From Pampus argenteus (lineage: Eukaryota; Chordata; Actinopteri; Scombriformes; Stromateidae), in contig CM072863.1 of assembly GCA_036937835.1 (NCBI GenBank), positions 13,442,001-13,506,000 on the forward strand: DNA of 64,000 nt, written 5' to 3'. Every line of letters starts with the position of its first letter. Within the stretch, counting starts at the first letter, position 1. Both the position numbers and the translations under genes were made by a program. Positions 26,301 through 64,000 of the stretch are shown piece after piece. The notes under the pieces are model-generated. The model saw only the letters and a program-made list of their open reading frames with translations. It had not been told where the DNA came from and made no database searches.

Positions 26301-26906
26301 AGATTTAAACAAGACTAACCTCGTGTGAGAATCGATGAACCGTGACTGCAAATGCCCGGTCTCCTCTGGTGTTTGGCTTCGATCTGGGGACGAAGGTTTC
26401 AGTACGATTCAAAGTAAGCACTTGTTGGAGGTGTCTTATACCCCCTCTTTTTTTTTTTTTTTTTTTTTTTTGATTATTTGTGATACTTTCTGAAACTGGT
26501 GAACTTATAAGGGTTGAAACCGCACTACGCTGTCTCATCCCAAAGGGCAGAATCTACTTTATGATGTACTGGCATCCAGTGTAGAGATGCTAAAATTAGG
26601 GTTATATGCGTACAGGAACACAAAGTTGCAGTAAGCTAATCGGGAACAAAATTCTCACATGGTTTATACAAATCTAGTAGTCATGACTAAAACAATTATA
26701 TAAAGCATTATTGACTGTTAGGGTTTCCCACAAAATATACAATATGTTTAGGCTCTTTCTGTCCAACCCAGGAAGTATAACATCTTTAATATCTGCCTAA
26801 TGTCAACTACTGCGATTTGTACAAGTTGGTATACAATCACACCTAACTGCAAATATGTCAGTCTGAAAGCCTGCCATCATAGAGAGGGCATCCGATCAGT
26901 GGGTCT

Positions 26907-27316
26907 TTGCATTTACACCTGGTAATAAAACGCATTCTCGTTTTTTTCAGCTGTGACCACATTGTGATCAGATCTCAATTTGCAAATCAGCTAGGCGGAG
27001 CTGGTGGACTTGCCAACAAGTATGGTGCATCCCAGAAAACTGCTGCCATGAATGGAAGTCATTCATTTTGAAATCGCTGTTTGCGAGGGAAGGCAGAAAG
27101 AGGGCTTGCTTTAGCTAGTAGGAAGAGGGACGGTTTTTCTTATGAATGTGGTCGGGTCACGCTATACGGACTGCATTTACACCCGGCTGAGATATGATCA
27201 CAATATGACCAAGTGTGGTCTGGTCAGAATGCGTTCTGAGGTGCATTCATACCTGCATTAACAAGCGTTTTTTTTTTTTTTCTATGATACAGTTTTAACA
27301 CCAGGTGTAAACACGG
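26907..27316. mobile_element. Foldback/MITE-like element
   Basis: The terminal inverted blocks are TTTACACCTGGTAATAAAA (26,912-26,930) and TTTTAACACCAGGTGTAAA (27,293-27,311), matching at 17 of 19 positions. Internal inverted blocks also pair: CACATTGTGATCAGATCTCA on the left against a GAGATATGATCACAATATGA block on the right. No coding capacity is visible. Target duplications were not established, so the superfamily is left open. Confidence 0.6.
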
Positions 27317-28101
27317 TAAGAATGAACAATCTACCAACTGAACAACCTTTATGAAGTTGGCAGAAAGTTAATGGCAGAAATTCACTGTAAAACTGAGTCA
27401 TCCAACCTGCTGCTCTCTGACTTTGAAACATATTTGACAGGTTTTGTTCCCATTTTGATTGAGTATTCAAAAAATGACTGAAGCAACATGACGACACCAA
27501 GTATGTTTGACTCTTTATTTGAACATTTTAATCTTTTTATAAAACCACCTGTAATATTTTCTCCTCCTACTGTATCTAATCAACCTGTAGAGTAAACACA
27601 ATGTACCTGCATAGACAAGATTGTAAAAGCAGTGAGGTGAGTCACTGTGTGTTAACTCAGTCCTCAACGCTCTCTTTTTTTACACAAACACACACACACA
27701 TACACACACCTTCTGCCTCACCCCATTATATCACTATGACAGCTGAGAGGGCAGCAGATATGACAGATGGTCAAAGGTGGCCAAACAGCACTCTTAATGA
27801 TCCAATGTTCCATCTCCTGAACAGTTTCACTTTCCTCCTTTTTTGTTTCAGTTTAGCTTGTTTCAGAGCAGCAGGAGGTGACTCAGGACACCCAGACAAC
27901 ACCAACCCAGCTATTTTAAAGCACATACAAATAACCTCATAAATGTCTGCTGTTACATAATACAGTAAAACATAAGATTTGCAGAGATTTTGTTATTTGT
28001 GTGGTAAAAGTCGTTATTAAGGAGTTAAGTAATATTTATTAAACTTTAAAAGGTTTATGACTAATGTCAGTCAGTGCAATTGGTTCAATACTGTCACCTT
28101 T

Positions 28102-28150
28102 AGGGCTGCAGTTATTTAATTATGGATCAATGATTTACAATCATTTAAGA
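28102..28150 (+). repeat. Degraded ATTAATCG-type repeat fragment
   Basis: AGGGCTGCAGTTATTTAATT followed by GGATCAATGATTTACAATCA resembles the inverted start of the family seen at 19,755 and 51,875. It is short and diverged. Confidence 0.35.
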
Positions 28151-28650
28151 TAAAATAAATCCTCAGATGAGAAGAGAAGATGGAACTAGTGAACGATTAG
28201 CATATCTGCTTGGAAATTCACTTAAAAGAGACATAACATGCACATTTCCAAGTCTGTGTTTTTATTCTGGGGCTCTACTTGAGTATCTTTGCATGATTTA
28301 CAGTTCATAAAACTACTTTAAAATTTATTTATATTATAATGGCCTACTTAACGTACCCCCTCAATTCAGCTCCCCTACCCATTGGCTCACTCGGTTCTGA
28401 TTGGTTCACTCCTGGAAATGCCCCTCATATCGTCAGACTTCTGCCAGCTCCAGAGGCTACAAAAAAGAAACAGTAGTAGTAGTAGTCTGAAATATGCGAG
28501 CAGACGGAACAACATTGGGCTTCTCATTTAAATAATACATACAAAATACAACTGTGATAATGGTAAAGAATTGATCATAAGCTCACAAGTAGCAAATGCA
28601 GTATCTCACCATAAGGTATCATGTGTTTGGGGTTACAGGCTGCCTTAAAT

Positions 28651-28653
28651 TAT

Positions 28654-28703
<50 letters not shown>

Positions 28704-28778
28704 GAGAGAGAAAGAGAGAAAGAGAGAGAGAGAAAGAGAAAGAGAGAAAGAGAGAGAGAGAAAGAGAGAGAGAGAGAG
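28651..28778. repeat. Polypurine (GA)n tract
   Basis: About 125 bases of almost pure purine on the plus strand (GAGA with GAAA interruptions). A long mirror-like purine strand of this kind can adopt triplex DNA. Open frames here are artefacts of the repeat. Confidence 0.95.
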
Positions 28779-30223
28779 GTCAATCTTTGGAGAAGCAGGT
28801 GGGGTTATGGTGTGGTGAGGCGTTGAGAAGGTAGCAGGTGTTTTCTGAGTTATCACCAGGTTTGTTTAATGGGTTGGTCTGTCATAAGTAGGTAATCAAT
28901 TTGAAACTTTTAGCACACATTTACTCAGCTTGAAGCGAGTGTGAGCTGGTTTTATAAGTGTTACCTGAGCTGTGGCACCACAGGTCACACTACACTGCAT
29001 GTACTCCATCATGAACTACTTTAATAAGCTGTTCTTTAGTAACAGATCTGTAGCAGTATTACATATGTATTTAGTTAATCCAAATTATGGATGTGTATTA
29101 TATGAAAACTTTGCAGCAGAAGTGCCCTGAAGTTAACCTAAATATAAAGTAGACTGATAAGAGGCCACTATACTGCAAGTTGGTTTGTAGATTAACTGTG
29201 GTTTGGTCAAAAAGATTAAACATTTTTTTTTTTATTATATCTTCTTACAAAAGAAGAAAAAAAAAGCCACACTCATTCCCTCCATCCATCCATTCACTCC
29301 CTTTGAGATCGAATGGAAAAGATGGTTTTGGAGGAGAAGCTGAGGCGTGGGTTGGAGGAGCAGAGTGCCAAACCTCAGCCACTGCCGACAAGCACAGCTC
29401 AGTCTCACAGGGAGAAGGAGTGGGAGGCAATGAGGCGAGTGAAGGGGGGTGAAGCAGGAAATGAGGCACAGGGGAGTTCGGCCAAATCCAGTGGTGGTCA
29501 GGAAGGACACGGCGGGACCGAGGCTCGAACAAGTTTCTCCTCTTTTGAACACACAACCTTCTGTACACACCTGAACATGTTAGTGTTTCATATTGTTGTA
29601 ACTGTCATGTGGTAGACAAAATTATGTTGTCACTCCATCACACTTTCTTAAAGGAAACTGTTCAGCAGAGGTGTTAAGCCACAGAAATCCTGATGCATCT
29701 CCTCATACTAGATGATGGCCTAAAAACAAAGGTACCCGAAACTGGACTACAGACTAGTTGCTAGTGGGCCACATAGAAAATAAATGAAGAAAAGAAGCTA
29801 AACAATTATTTAACTTTATTGGCTGTTACAAGCAATCTTTTGCAGTAATACCCTTGAACCTGGTGCAGCATTTGCTGTTTTTCTTTTGCTCTGGTCCTAA
29901 TCAGTGGATCAACTGTTAAACTTGTTCTATTTTCCCTTTGGTTTGGCTTCTTTTCACACAGAAAAAAAAAAAAAAAATCAAGTGAACCAAAATGCATGAC
30001 TAAAAGGTTGGTTGGTTTTAAACATGGCAGAAAACACTGTTTCAAAAATATGGGACATAATTAAGTTACATGCAAATTACCAGTATTTGTCACCTATATA
30101 CTTAATATATAGTATACTATCAGGGCTTGATTTTTCACAATTCTTTGACATATCAACTCATTTTACCTTTTTAAAAAACAAAACACCTGCAATTTGGACA
30201 TCCTGTAAATGATGTGTGACTTT

Positions 30224-30224
30224 A

Positions 30225-30268
<44 letters not shown>
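30224..30268. repeat. (AT)n microsatellite
   Basis: AT dinucleotide tract with one ATAC interruption, intergenic. Confidence 0.9.
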
Positions 30269-30270
<2 letters not shown>

Positions 30271-30787
30271 AAAATGTACAGTGCACCTGACTTTGCTGTG
30301 ACTGACTTGCTGAACTCTAGTACATCACAACCTATAGCTTCTAAACTGATGTGTAATTCTGTGCTTTTCTATTCTGGTTTCTCAAAACAGATATTTTTGT
30401 CTCCAGACCACCCCTCATTTCTTTCCTAGAACTACAAAACGTCTGGTTCCCCTTCAGCTCATTGAGCAGTGACCACCATACATACTGCTGCCGTGATCAC
30501 TTCAGAGTTTCAGTCAACGAAGACAAATTATAATACTGAGTACTAGAACTTGTAGTTCTAAGAATACACACCGGCAACTGATGTTTTGGGAAAACCGCCT
30601 GTTTTTCTGCCACACAAACTATGTGTGGTGGTGTAGCCTCCACCTGCTGCGACCGGGCACACAGCATTCTGGCTGCCAGAGCGGCCGGGTATCATTTCAG
30701 TCTCATAAATCTGAGTCTAACAAAATGTTTGAGGAAACAAAAAACCAAGAGGAGTACAAAGACCTGACACATTGAACTAGTAAAACA

Positions 30788-30788
30788 C

Positions 30789-30827
<39 letters not shown>
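30788..30827. repeat. (CA)n microsatellite
   Basis: CA tract of about 40 bases. Confidence 0.95.
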
Positions 30828-30828
<1 letters not shown>

Positions 30829-30985
30829 GCAGTGGCAGCAACCACAGCACACCAGGAAAAACATATCCAGATGTTCTCCTCATAGGATCACCAAGCCCCT
30901 CCTACACACACACACACACACACTTGTGGGCCACACATGGGCTACATATTACAGAGGCTCGCTCTCCAACTTCTTTTCTTTATTT

Positions 30986-30988
<3 letters not shown>

Positions 30989-31076
<88 letters not shown>
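30989..31076. repeat. (CA)n microsatellite
   Basis: Uninterrupted CA tract of about 88 bases, intergenic. Confidence 0.95.
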
Positions 31077-31077
<1 letters not shown>

Positions 31078-31956
31078 ATCGTGGTTGTGTTGCTTCAGGT
31101 ACAGAAACGATAAAATATGGTCCGTGAAGTGCAAGTAACAGATCCATGAATTTGGAGACTTATTAGACTACAATTACACATTAGGATAATATGAGGATTA
31201 ATGCTACTACTGGAAAGTTATCACAGTGGCAATCATTTTAAATTGACAGGTAACTGTAGAGTGGCCTGTGGGGCTGCATTTTTTCATGCAAGGCTTTTAT
31301 CAATCTGAAAGTAGGCTAAAGGCATTAATATACATATAATATTTGTCTGCCTTTCTGATGGCTGTACAGGGGCCAGGGCAGTGTCCAACAATTTCTTTAA
31401 CTTTCTGAAGCTATCTACAATTCACATTACATTCACATCACTAGCTCTCATTCTTTACACAACTGCTTCTGTCACTTTTTGTGTGAACAACTGAGTGCAA
31501 CACCATCTGCTTCTAGGACACGTACCATCGGTGTAGCTGATTGGAACAACTACAACAACTTTTGATTTACGACGTTGTATGACGACACATCATACAAACC
31601 AGTTAGTTTCCAGCATACTTTTCTGATTTAAATTTTATTTGACTACACTGAACCTAACTCTAACCTAAACCCTTAAACAAAGTCTTAACCCACAACTGGA
31701 CGCAACGTCCTCACTCCCAAAACAAGGTGTAAGACTTGGTCCTCAGAAAGATATAAACACACACTCACAGACACACACACACACACTCACAGACACACAC
31801 ACAGTCAGACAGACAGACGCATGCACACACATAGATTCAAGCCTTGCAGTTATTGAACTCACTCTTTCAGCCCCTCCTCTTCTCCACTAGAGCTCCTGGC
31901 AGGCTGTCTGGTTGAGGCCCATAGTAAAGGGAGCCGTTTTCTCTGGCATGAGTGTG

Positions 31957-31989
<33 letters not shown>

Positions 31990-32680
31990 TCAGGCTCCAG
32001 ACAGGAAGGAAGAGAGTGGGCCCGGCAGCACAGCTCCAGAATTCCGGTTTTGTTTTTCTTCTTTTTCCATCAGTGCAGAGCTGAGTCTGAGCTGGGTCTT
32101 AAAGAAACAGTCGTTAATATTTTCCTCTCTTAATGACGCCACACTCTCAGAGTCACTGCGACCTCCACAATAGGACTCAGTTTGATCAATTTGTTTAGTA
32201 TGTAAACATGTTACCCTAAAAAAAAAAAGTTAAACGAATGAACAGTTCTTTTTATGGCTTTTCTAGAGAAATCAGAGTGTGCGTCTGAGAGTAACCTCAG
32301 GCTTATTTTCACTGAAGCTTCTAAAAATAAAAAGTACTGATCCAGCATCAGTGGTCAGGTTACGTAGATATCCCGGGGGGGGGTGAAACATAAGGATTTT
32401 GGACACAAGCAGGGGAGGCATTTTTAGCTGCCACCCCCATGCTTTTGTAATAAATCATCACTCAAAATCTGGCAAGAAAGGGTTGAAAATGACTCGCAGT
32501 GAGCTTTGGATGACACAGCTCACAAGTCATCATCTTAACTTCTCTAAAGACAGGAAGGTTGTGATTTCTGAGGCAACCGTCTCAGGCACTGTGGATAAAT
32601 CATAGCAGGAAATGGTCTCGTACGAGTGATCAGTGACATCATCAACCATCAAAAAGTCGATTTCATTTCAAGGCAGACAT

Positions 32681-33378
32681 AACAGTAAAAGACATTTATT
32701 TAGAAAGTACATAATAACTTACTTTCGATATGAAACCCACACAAGATAAAGAGGGACAGAAGAATACGCTTAACTGCAGCAATTACTATGAGCTGTTCTG
32801 CACTCAAAGTACAAATCCCAACTTTAAAACCAACCCAGACAACACCATTGATGTTCTTGTTTGAGTGCAAATACAACAATAACTGTGGCCTACAGACGTT
32901 TTTAGTTGTTTTTTTTTTTTTATGTGTACGTGTATGTACCCTTTTATAAAAAAGCGTGATGCCATTCTGTGCAGGTCCGAACACACACAAACTGAGATTA
33001 AAACGCCCAGACATCCAGCACACAGGCAAGTCTGAAAGTCTCTTGCATATGTGTACTGTTTTGTACAGAGAGAGACGTTGCACATGCACGTACATGTACA
33101 AACACACACACAGGGTGACTAGTAGCAATAGTTCCTTCATCAGCAGAAATGGACTGCATTCTCAGCACTGCGGTAGAGGAACAACTTCTCTAATATTCAA
33201 CTCCTTCACTTCTGATATCTCTGTGGAATAACCAGATCAGCAGTAAGACTCAGTGTGCTTCTAAAGTCCAGCCGGGGAGAAACAGTTCAGGTGCCAAGTG
33301 TGTTACTGCGTGTACACACATCACACGTTTGAATTGAATCTAACAACAATGATCCCCGTCCCCCTCCCCCCACCATCT
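32681..33378 (-). other. poc1a: poc1a 3' untranslated region
   Basis: Minus-strand sequence from the poc1a stop (TAA at 33,381-33,379) to just past the first good AATAAA signal (32,700-32,695). It gives a UTR of about 0.7 kb. The cleavage point is inferred. Confidence 0.55.
32695..32700 (-). terminator. poc1a: Candidate poly(A) signal of poc1a
   Basis: Minus-strand AATAAA, the first canonical hexamer clearly downstream of the poc1a stop codon. Confidence 0.55.
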
Positions 33379-61928
<28,550 letters not shown>

Positions 61929-62235
61929 CTCCAGCCAAACAGCTGTTTTGTAGGTGTCGTGTTAATGGTGTAATAATGTTGTGAACTTTTACTAATTTGG
62001 CAAATGTTGGCTTTTGAGTCAATTCAACTGCAGAAGGTGGCATTTGTTAGCAGCCTGACAAGAAGTGCTGCCTGACAAGCCGTACGCAGGGAATAATCGC
62101 CGCTGAAAATCGGGCTGGGTTACCAAGGAGACGTGAGCTTGTGGTGCTAGTCGTCGCTAGCCGTTAAACTCGGAGAAAGAAAAAAAAACGAAGACTTTCG
62201 GTACCGCATGTTTTGTGTAAGAGGGTTTTTGTGAC
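61929..62235. promoter_or_regulatory. Shared bidirectional poc1a-b9d2 promoter region
   Basis: About 307 bases separate the proposed poc1a ATG (minus) from the b9d2 ATG (plus). The interval has more CpG than its flanks and contains an X-box at 62,119-62,132. Two ciliary genes reading away from one short interval is a classic bidirectional arrangement. Its left limit depends on the tentative poc1a exon 1. Confidence 0.6.
62119..62132 (-). promoter_or_regulatory. RFX X-box motif, one mismatch
   Basis: On the minus strand it reads GTCTCC-TT-GGTAAC. The right half is a perfect RGYAAC, the left half GTCTCC differs from GTNRCC at one base, and the two-base spacer is canonical. It lies 104 bases before the b9d2 start codon. 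RFX factors are known direct activators of ciliary genes through this motif. Confidence 0.6.
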
Positions 62236-62763
62236 ATGGCAGAGCTGCACATTATAGGTCAGATTGTCGGAGCCAGAGGTTTCCCACAGAACAGCTTATT
62301 TTGTAAATGGGGAGTTCATACAGGAGGAGCATGGCGTCTTCTCTCTGGGTTGAAGGAGGGTCAGACCCAGGTGGATATCCCCCAAACAGGAGACATGGCG
62401 TACTGGAGTCACCCGATTGATCTGCACTACGCGACCAAGGGGCTCCAAGGCTGGCCAAAGCTTCATTTCCAAGTGTGGCAGCAGGACTCTTACGGGCGCT
62501 GCCAGTTGTACGGGTATGGGTACTGTCATGTCCCGTCGAGCCCCGGACATCACCGCGTTAGCTGTGTGACCTGGAGGCCGCTCGGTTCCTGGCAAGAGCA
62601 GCTGGCTCAAATCTTTGTCGGCGGAGGACCCCAGCTCCGGAGTCCGGACCTTGTTTACAGCGGGGCGGACAGATACAGACTCAACACCGAAGCCATGGGG
62701 ACTGTGGAGCTGGAGCTGGGCATTATCATGAGACACTTTGACAAATATGGCGTCGAGAGTTAA
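62236..62763 (+). CDS. b9d2: B9 domain-containing protein 2, uninterrupted frame
   Basis: A subunit of the B9/MKS complex at the ciliary transition zone, where it works with B9D1 and MKS1 to gate membrane-protein entry; human variants are linked to Meckel syndrome. The 175-residue product has the same length as human B9D2 and aligns end to end: MAELHIIGQIVGARGF at the start, CKWGVHTGGAWRLLSG, GDMAYWSHPIDLHYATKGLQ, CHVPSSPG, FVGGGPQL, YSGADRYRL, and the end HFDKYGVES. The B9 (C2-like) domain covers roughly residues 2-118. The start is fixed by homology. Human B9D2 is spliced, as far as I recall, but here the whole frame lies in one exon with no frameshift or stop, so it is either an intron-loss form or an old functional retrocopy. 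Next to poc1a it is divergently transcribed. Confidence 0.97.
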   Translation: MAELHIIGQIVGARGFPQNSLFCKWGVHTGGAWRLLSGLKEGQTQVDIPQTGDMAYWSHPIDLHYATKGLQGWPKLHFQVWQQDSYGRCQLYGYGYCHVPSSPGHHRVSCVTWRPLGSWQEQLAQIFVGGGPQLRSPDLVYSGADRYRLNTEAMGTVELELGIIMRHFDKYGVES

Positions 62764-62892
62764 TACACAGTGAAATGAGATAGGGACTTTATAGAACAGT
62801 AATGGATTAAATATCGTACAGGCTGAGGCCTAATGAACTAAAGTTTTGTACTCTTTTTTTCTAAAATGTGTTTTATATATTAGATGTCTATA

Positions 62893-62898
62893 AATAAA
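62893..62898 (+). terminator. b9d2: b9d2 poly(A) signal
   Basis: AATAAA 130 bases past the b9d2 stop codon, followed by a T/G-rich stretch. It implies a very short 3' UTR of about 150 bases. Confidence 0.7.
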
Positions 62899-62919
62899 TT
62901 ATCATTTTACTGAAGTTGG

Positions 62920-63791
62920 CTTCTTGTTCGTGTGTCTTCGTATAAACATAACGGTTAACATGATTTATCAGTCCACAAATAACAACAATAACAGTATTCA
63001 CAACTTTGCTTCAAACTTATCTTAACACTTCACAATGACCTAAAAAGTTTTTAAAATCCAAAATAAACATTACCCCAACCAAATGTATGCAGACCATTAG
63101 TCTTATTTTTTCTGTTTAAATTGCATTTGTATTAGTTTTTGTTATATAACGTAAACAACATTGAATGAAATTCAAAATCCAAAGTGGATGCAAAGGAGCG
63201 ACAAATTAGTATTTTCCATCTTTTTAGGTGGTCATTAAGTTTTAAATTGTTCTGCCTCCTCCTCAGAAATATGGGAAACGCAAACAGAAATCTCCCTTTA
63301 AGGATCATACTTGGTTGTGTTGTGGCCAGATAATGATGAAGATACCAGCAAAACTGCACAGTAGTTGTTTATCCAAAAATTAATGTTGAACCCTAGTAAC
63401 CACCAGATAAACACCTCCTCCCACTATTTAGCACCATGTGTGATTTTATGCTCTACAATCCATCCTACATCCTAATAATCACTGAAATCCATGTAACTTG
63501 TGTTTGTCTGTGAAAAGGGCAGGATTTCTATCAATTTCAAAGGCATATAACGTATCAAATCTGTAGCTAAAAGCAACATAGAACAACCTAAACAGCATAC
63601 ACTAAATTATATTATATAAACTTAGGTAGCTCATTTGAATTACATGACTACATTGGTTTATCTTTATTACACAAGTAAACATGTAAAGATGGTTGAAGAC
63701 ATGTGACTGATTTTTTTTGGCACAATAAAATGCAAAAACACAAGAAGAATCCAAACTTCCTCACATTACTGTGTTATGTTTCTAAACCTGA
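62920..63791. other. Intergenic region right of b9d2
   Basis: About 0.9 kb of AT-rich DNA. No exon, RNA gene or clear repeat was recognised. Confidence 0.7.
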
Positions 63792-64000
63792 GATGTATTG
63801 TTCAACACCTGTGGAAGTCTCTGTTCCCCGGACATTGAACTGTTAGCTGTGGGAATGCGCCGGTATTATTTACCGAGAGATTTCACGTCCACCATCGTGA
63901 TCGTTGTTTACATCCCTCCGTCAGCTGATGCAGTGGTAGCATGTGACGTCATCAGTTCCGCCGCTGCCAAACTACAGACTGAACAGGAAATCTTTCCTGC
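63792..64000 (+). mobile_element. Non-LTR retrotransposon fragment (endonuclease region), cut by window edge
   Basis: An open frame runs from just after an in-frame TGA (63,789-63,791) to the window end. It reads CSPDIELLAVGMRRYYLPRD, then FTSTIVIVVYIPPSADA. The order C-S-P-D-I-E, Y-Y-L-P-R and V-Y-I-P-P is typical of the endonuclease domain of LINE elements abundant in fish. The upstream TGA and lack of the usual preceding residues indicate a degraded copy. What follows lies outside the window. Confidence 0.8.

Larger units (their letters stand above)
22201..32680. other. Intergenic region between poc1a 3' end and dusp7 promoter
   Basis: No supported exon. The stretch contains AT-rich DNA, several microsatellites, the foldback element at 26,907-27,316 and a T-tract near 26,445-26,471. 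A locally GC-rich 100-codon plus-strand frame at 29,313-29,615 has no recognisable domain and no splice context, so it is not called as a gene. Confidence 0.7.

Noticed and set aside
28621..28856. RERE-type and SLSL-type frames on both strands
   Set aside because: These are direct translations of the (GA)n tract.
29313..29615. 100-codon plus-strand frame rich in Glu, Gly and Ser
   Set aside because: No recognisable domain, no splice signals that link it to another exon, and overlapping frames of similar length on the other strand. Local GC richness explains the lack of stops.
62296..62736. 146-codon minus-strand frame opposite b9d2
   Set aside because: Antisense shadow of b9d2, whose plus-strand product aligns to B9D2 along its full length.

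Overview
This window is vertebrate nuclear DNA, most likely from a teleost fish of the percomorph type. It is AT-rich, gene-poor and intron-rich, carries many (CA)n microsatellites, and holds several interspersed repeats that I recognise from fish genomes. Three protein-coding genes can be read with confidence. No operon, CRISPR array, rRNA or tRNA was seen.

Layout: 1-13,000 is intergenic, with microsatellites, a foldback element (about 11,045-11,790) and one perfect RFX X-box (6,454). 13,040-22,200 (minus strand) is dusp7, the ERK-specific dual-specificity phosphatase: three coding exons (21,583-21,175; 19,507-19,079; 16,695-16,379), a CpG-rich 5' region and a 3' UTR of about 1.2 or 3.3 kb. 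22,200-32,680 is intergenic, with a foldback MITE at 26,907-27,316 and long GA and CA tracts. 32,680-61,930 (minus strand) is poc1a, a centriolar WD40 protein. I resolve ten coding exons (460 codons) and propose a nine-base first exon. Its last two introns (about 10.8 and 9.0 kb) hold most of the repeats, including a complete 1,027-bp hAT-type element with an 8-bp target duplication and an internally deleted pogo-like transposon inside it. 62,236-62,763 (plus strand) is b9d2, a ciliary transition-zone gene in one uninterrupted reading frame. The right edge (63,792-64,000) enters a non-LTR retrotransposon endonuclease region.

How the genes relate: poc1a (centriole and basal body) and b9d2 (transition zone) are divergently transcribed from an interval of about 0.3 kb. 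That interval contains a near-consensus RFX X-box (62,119-62,132), which suggests one bidirectional ciliogenesis promoter. dusp7 and poc1a sit in the same order and orientation as human DUSP7-POC1A on 3p21. They mirror the human DUSP6-POC1B pair on 12q21, so the block looks like one half of an ancient duplicated segment. I found no wholly new biological system. The items most worth a second look are the shared ciliary promoter, the intronless b9d2, the complementary (UG)n/(CA)n tracts that bracket the frame-shifting poc1a exon 7, and the nested DNA transposon.
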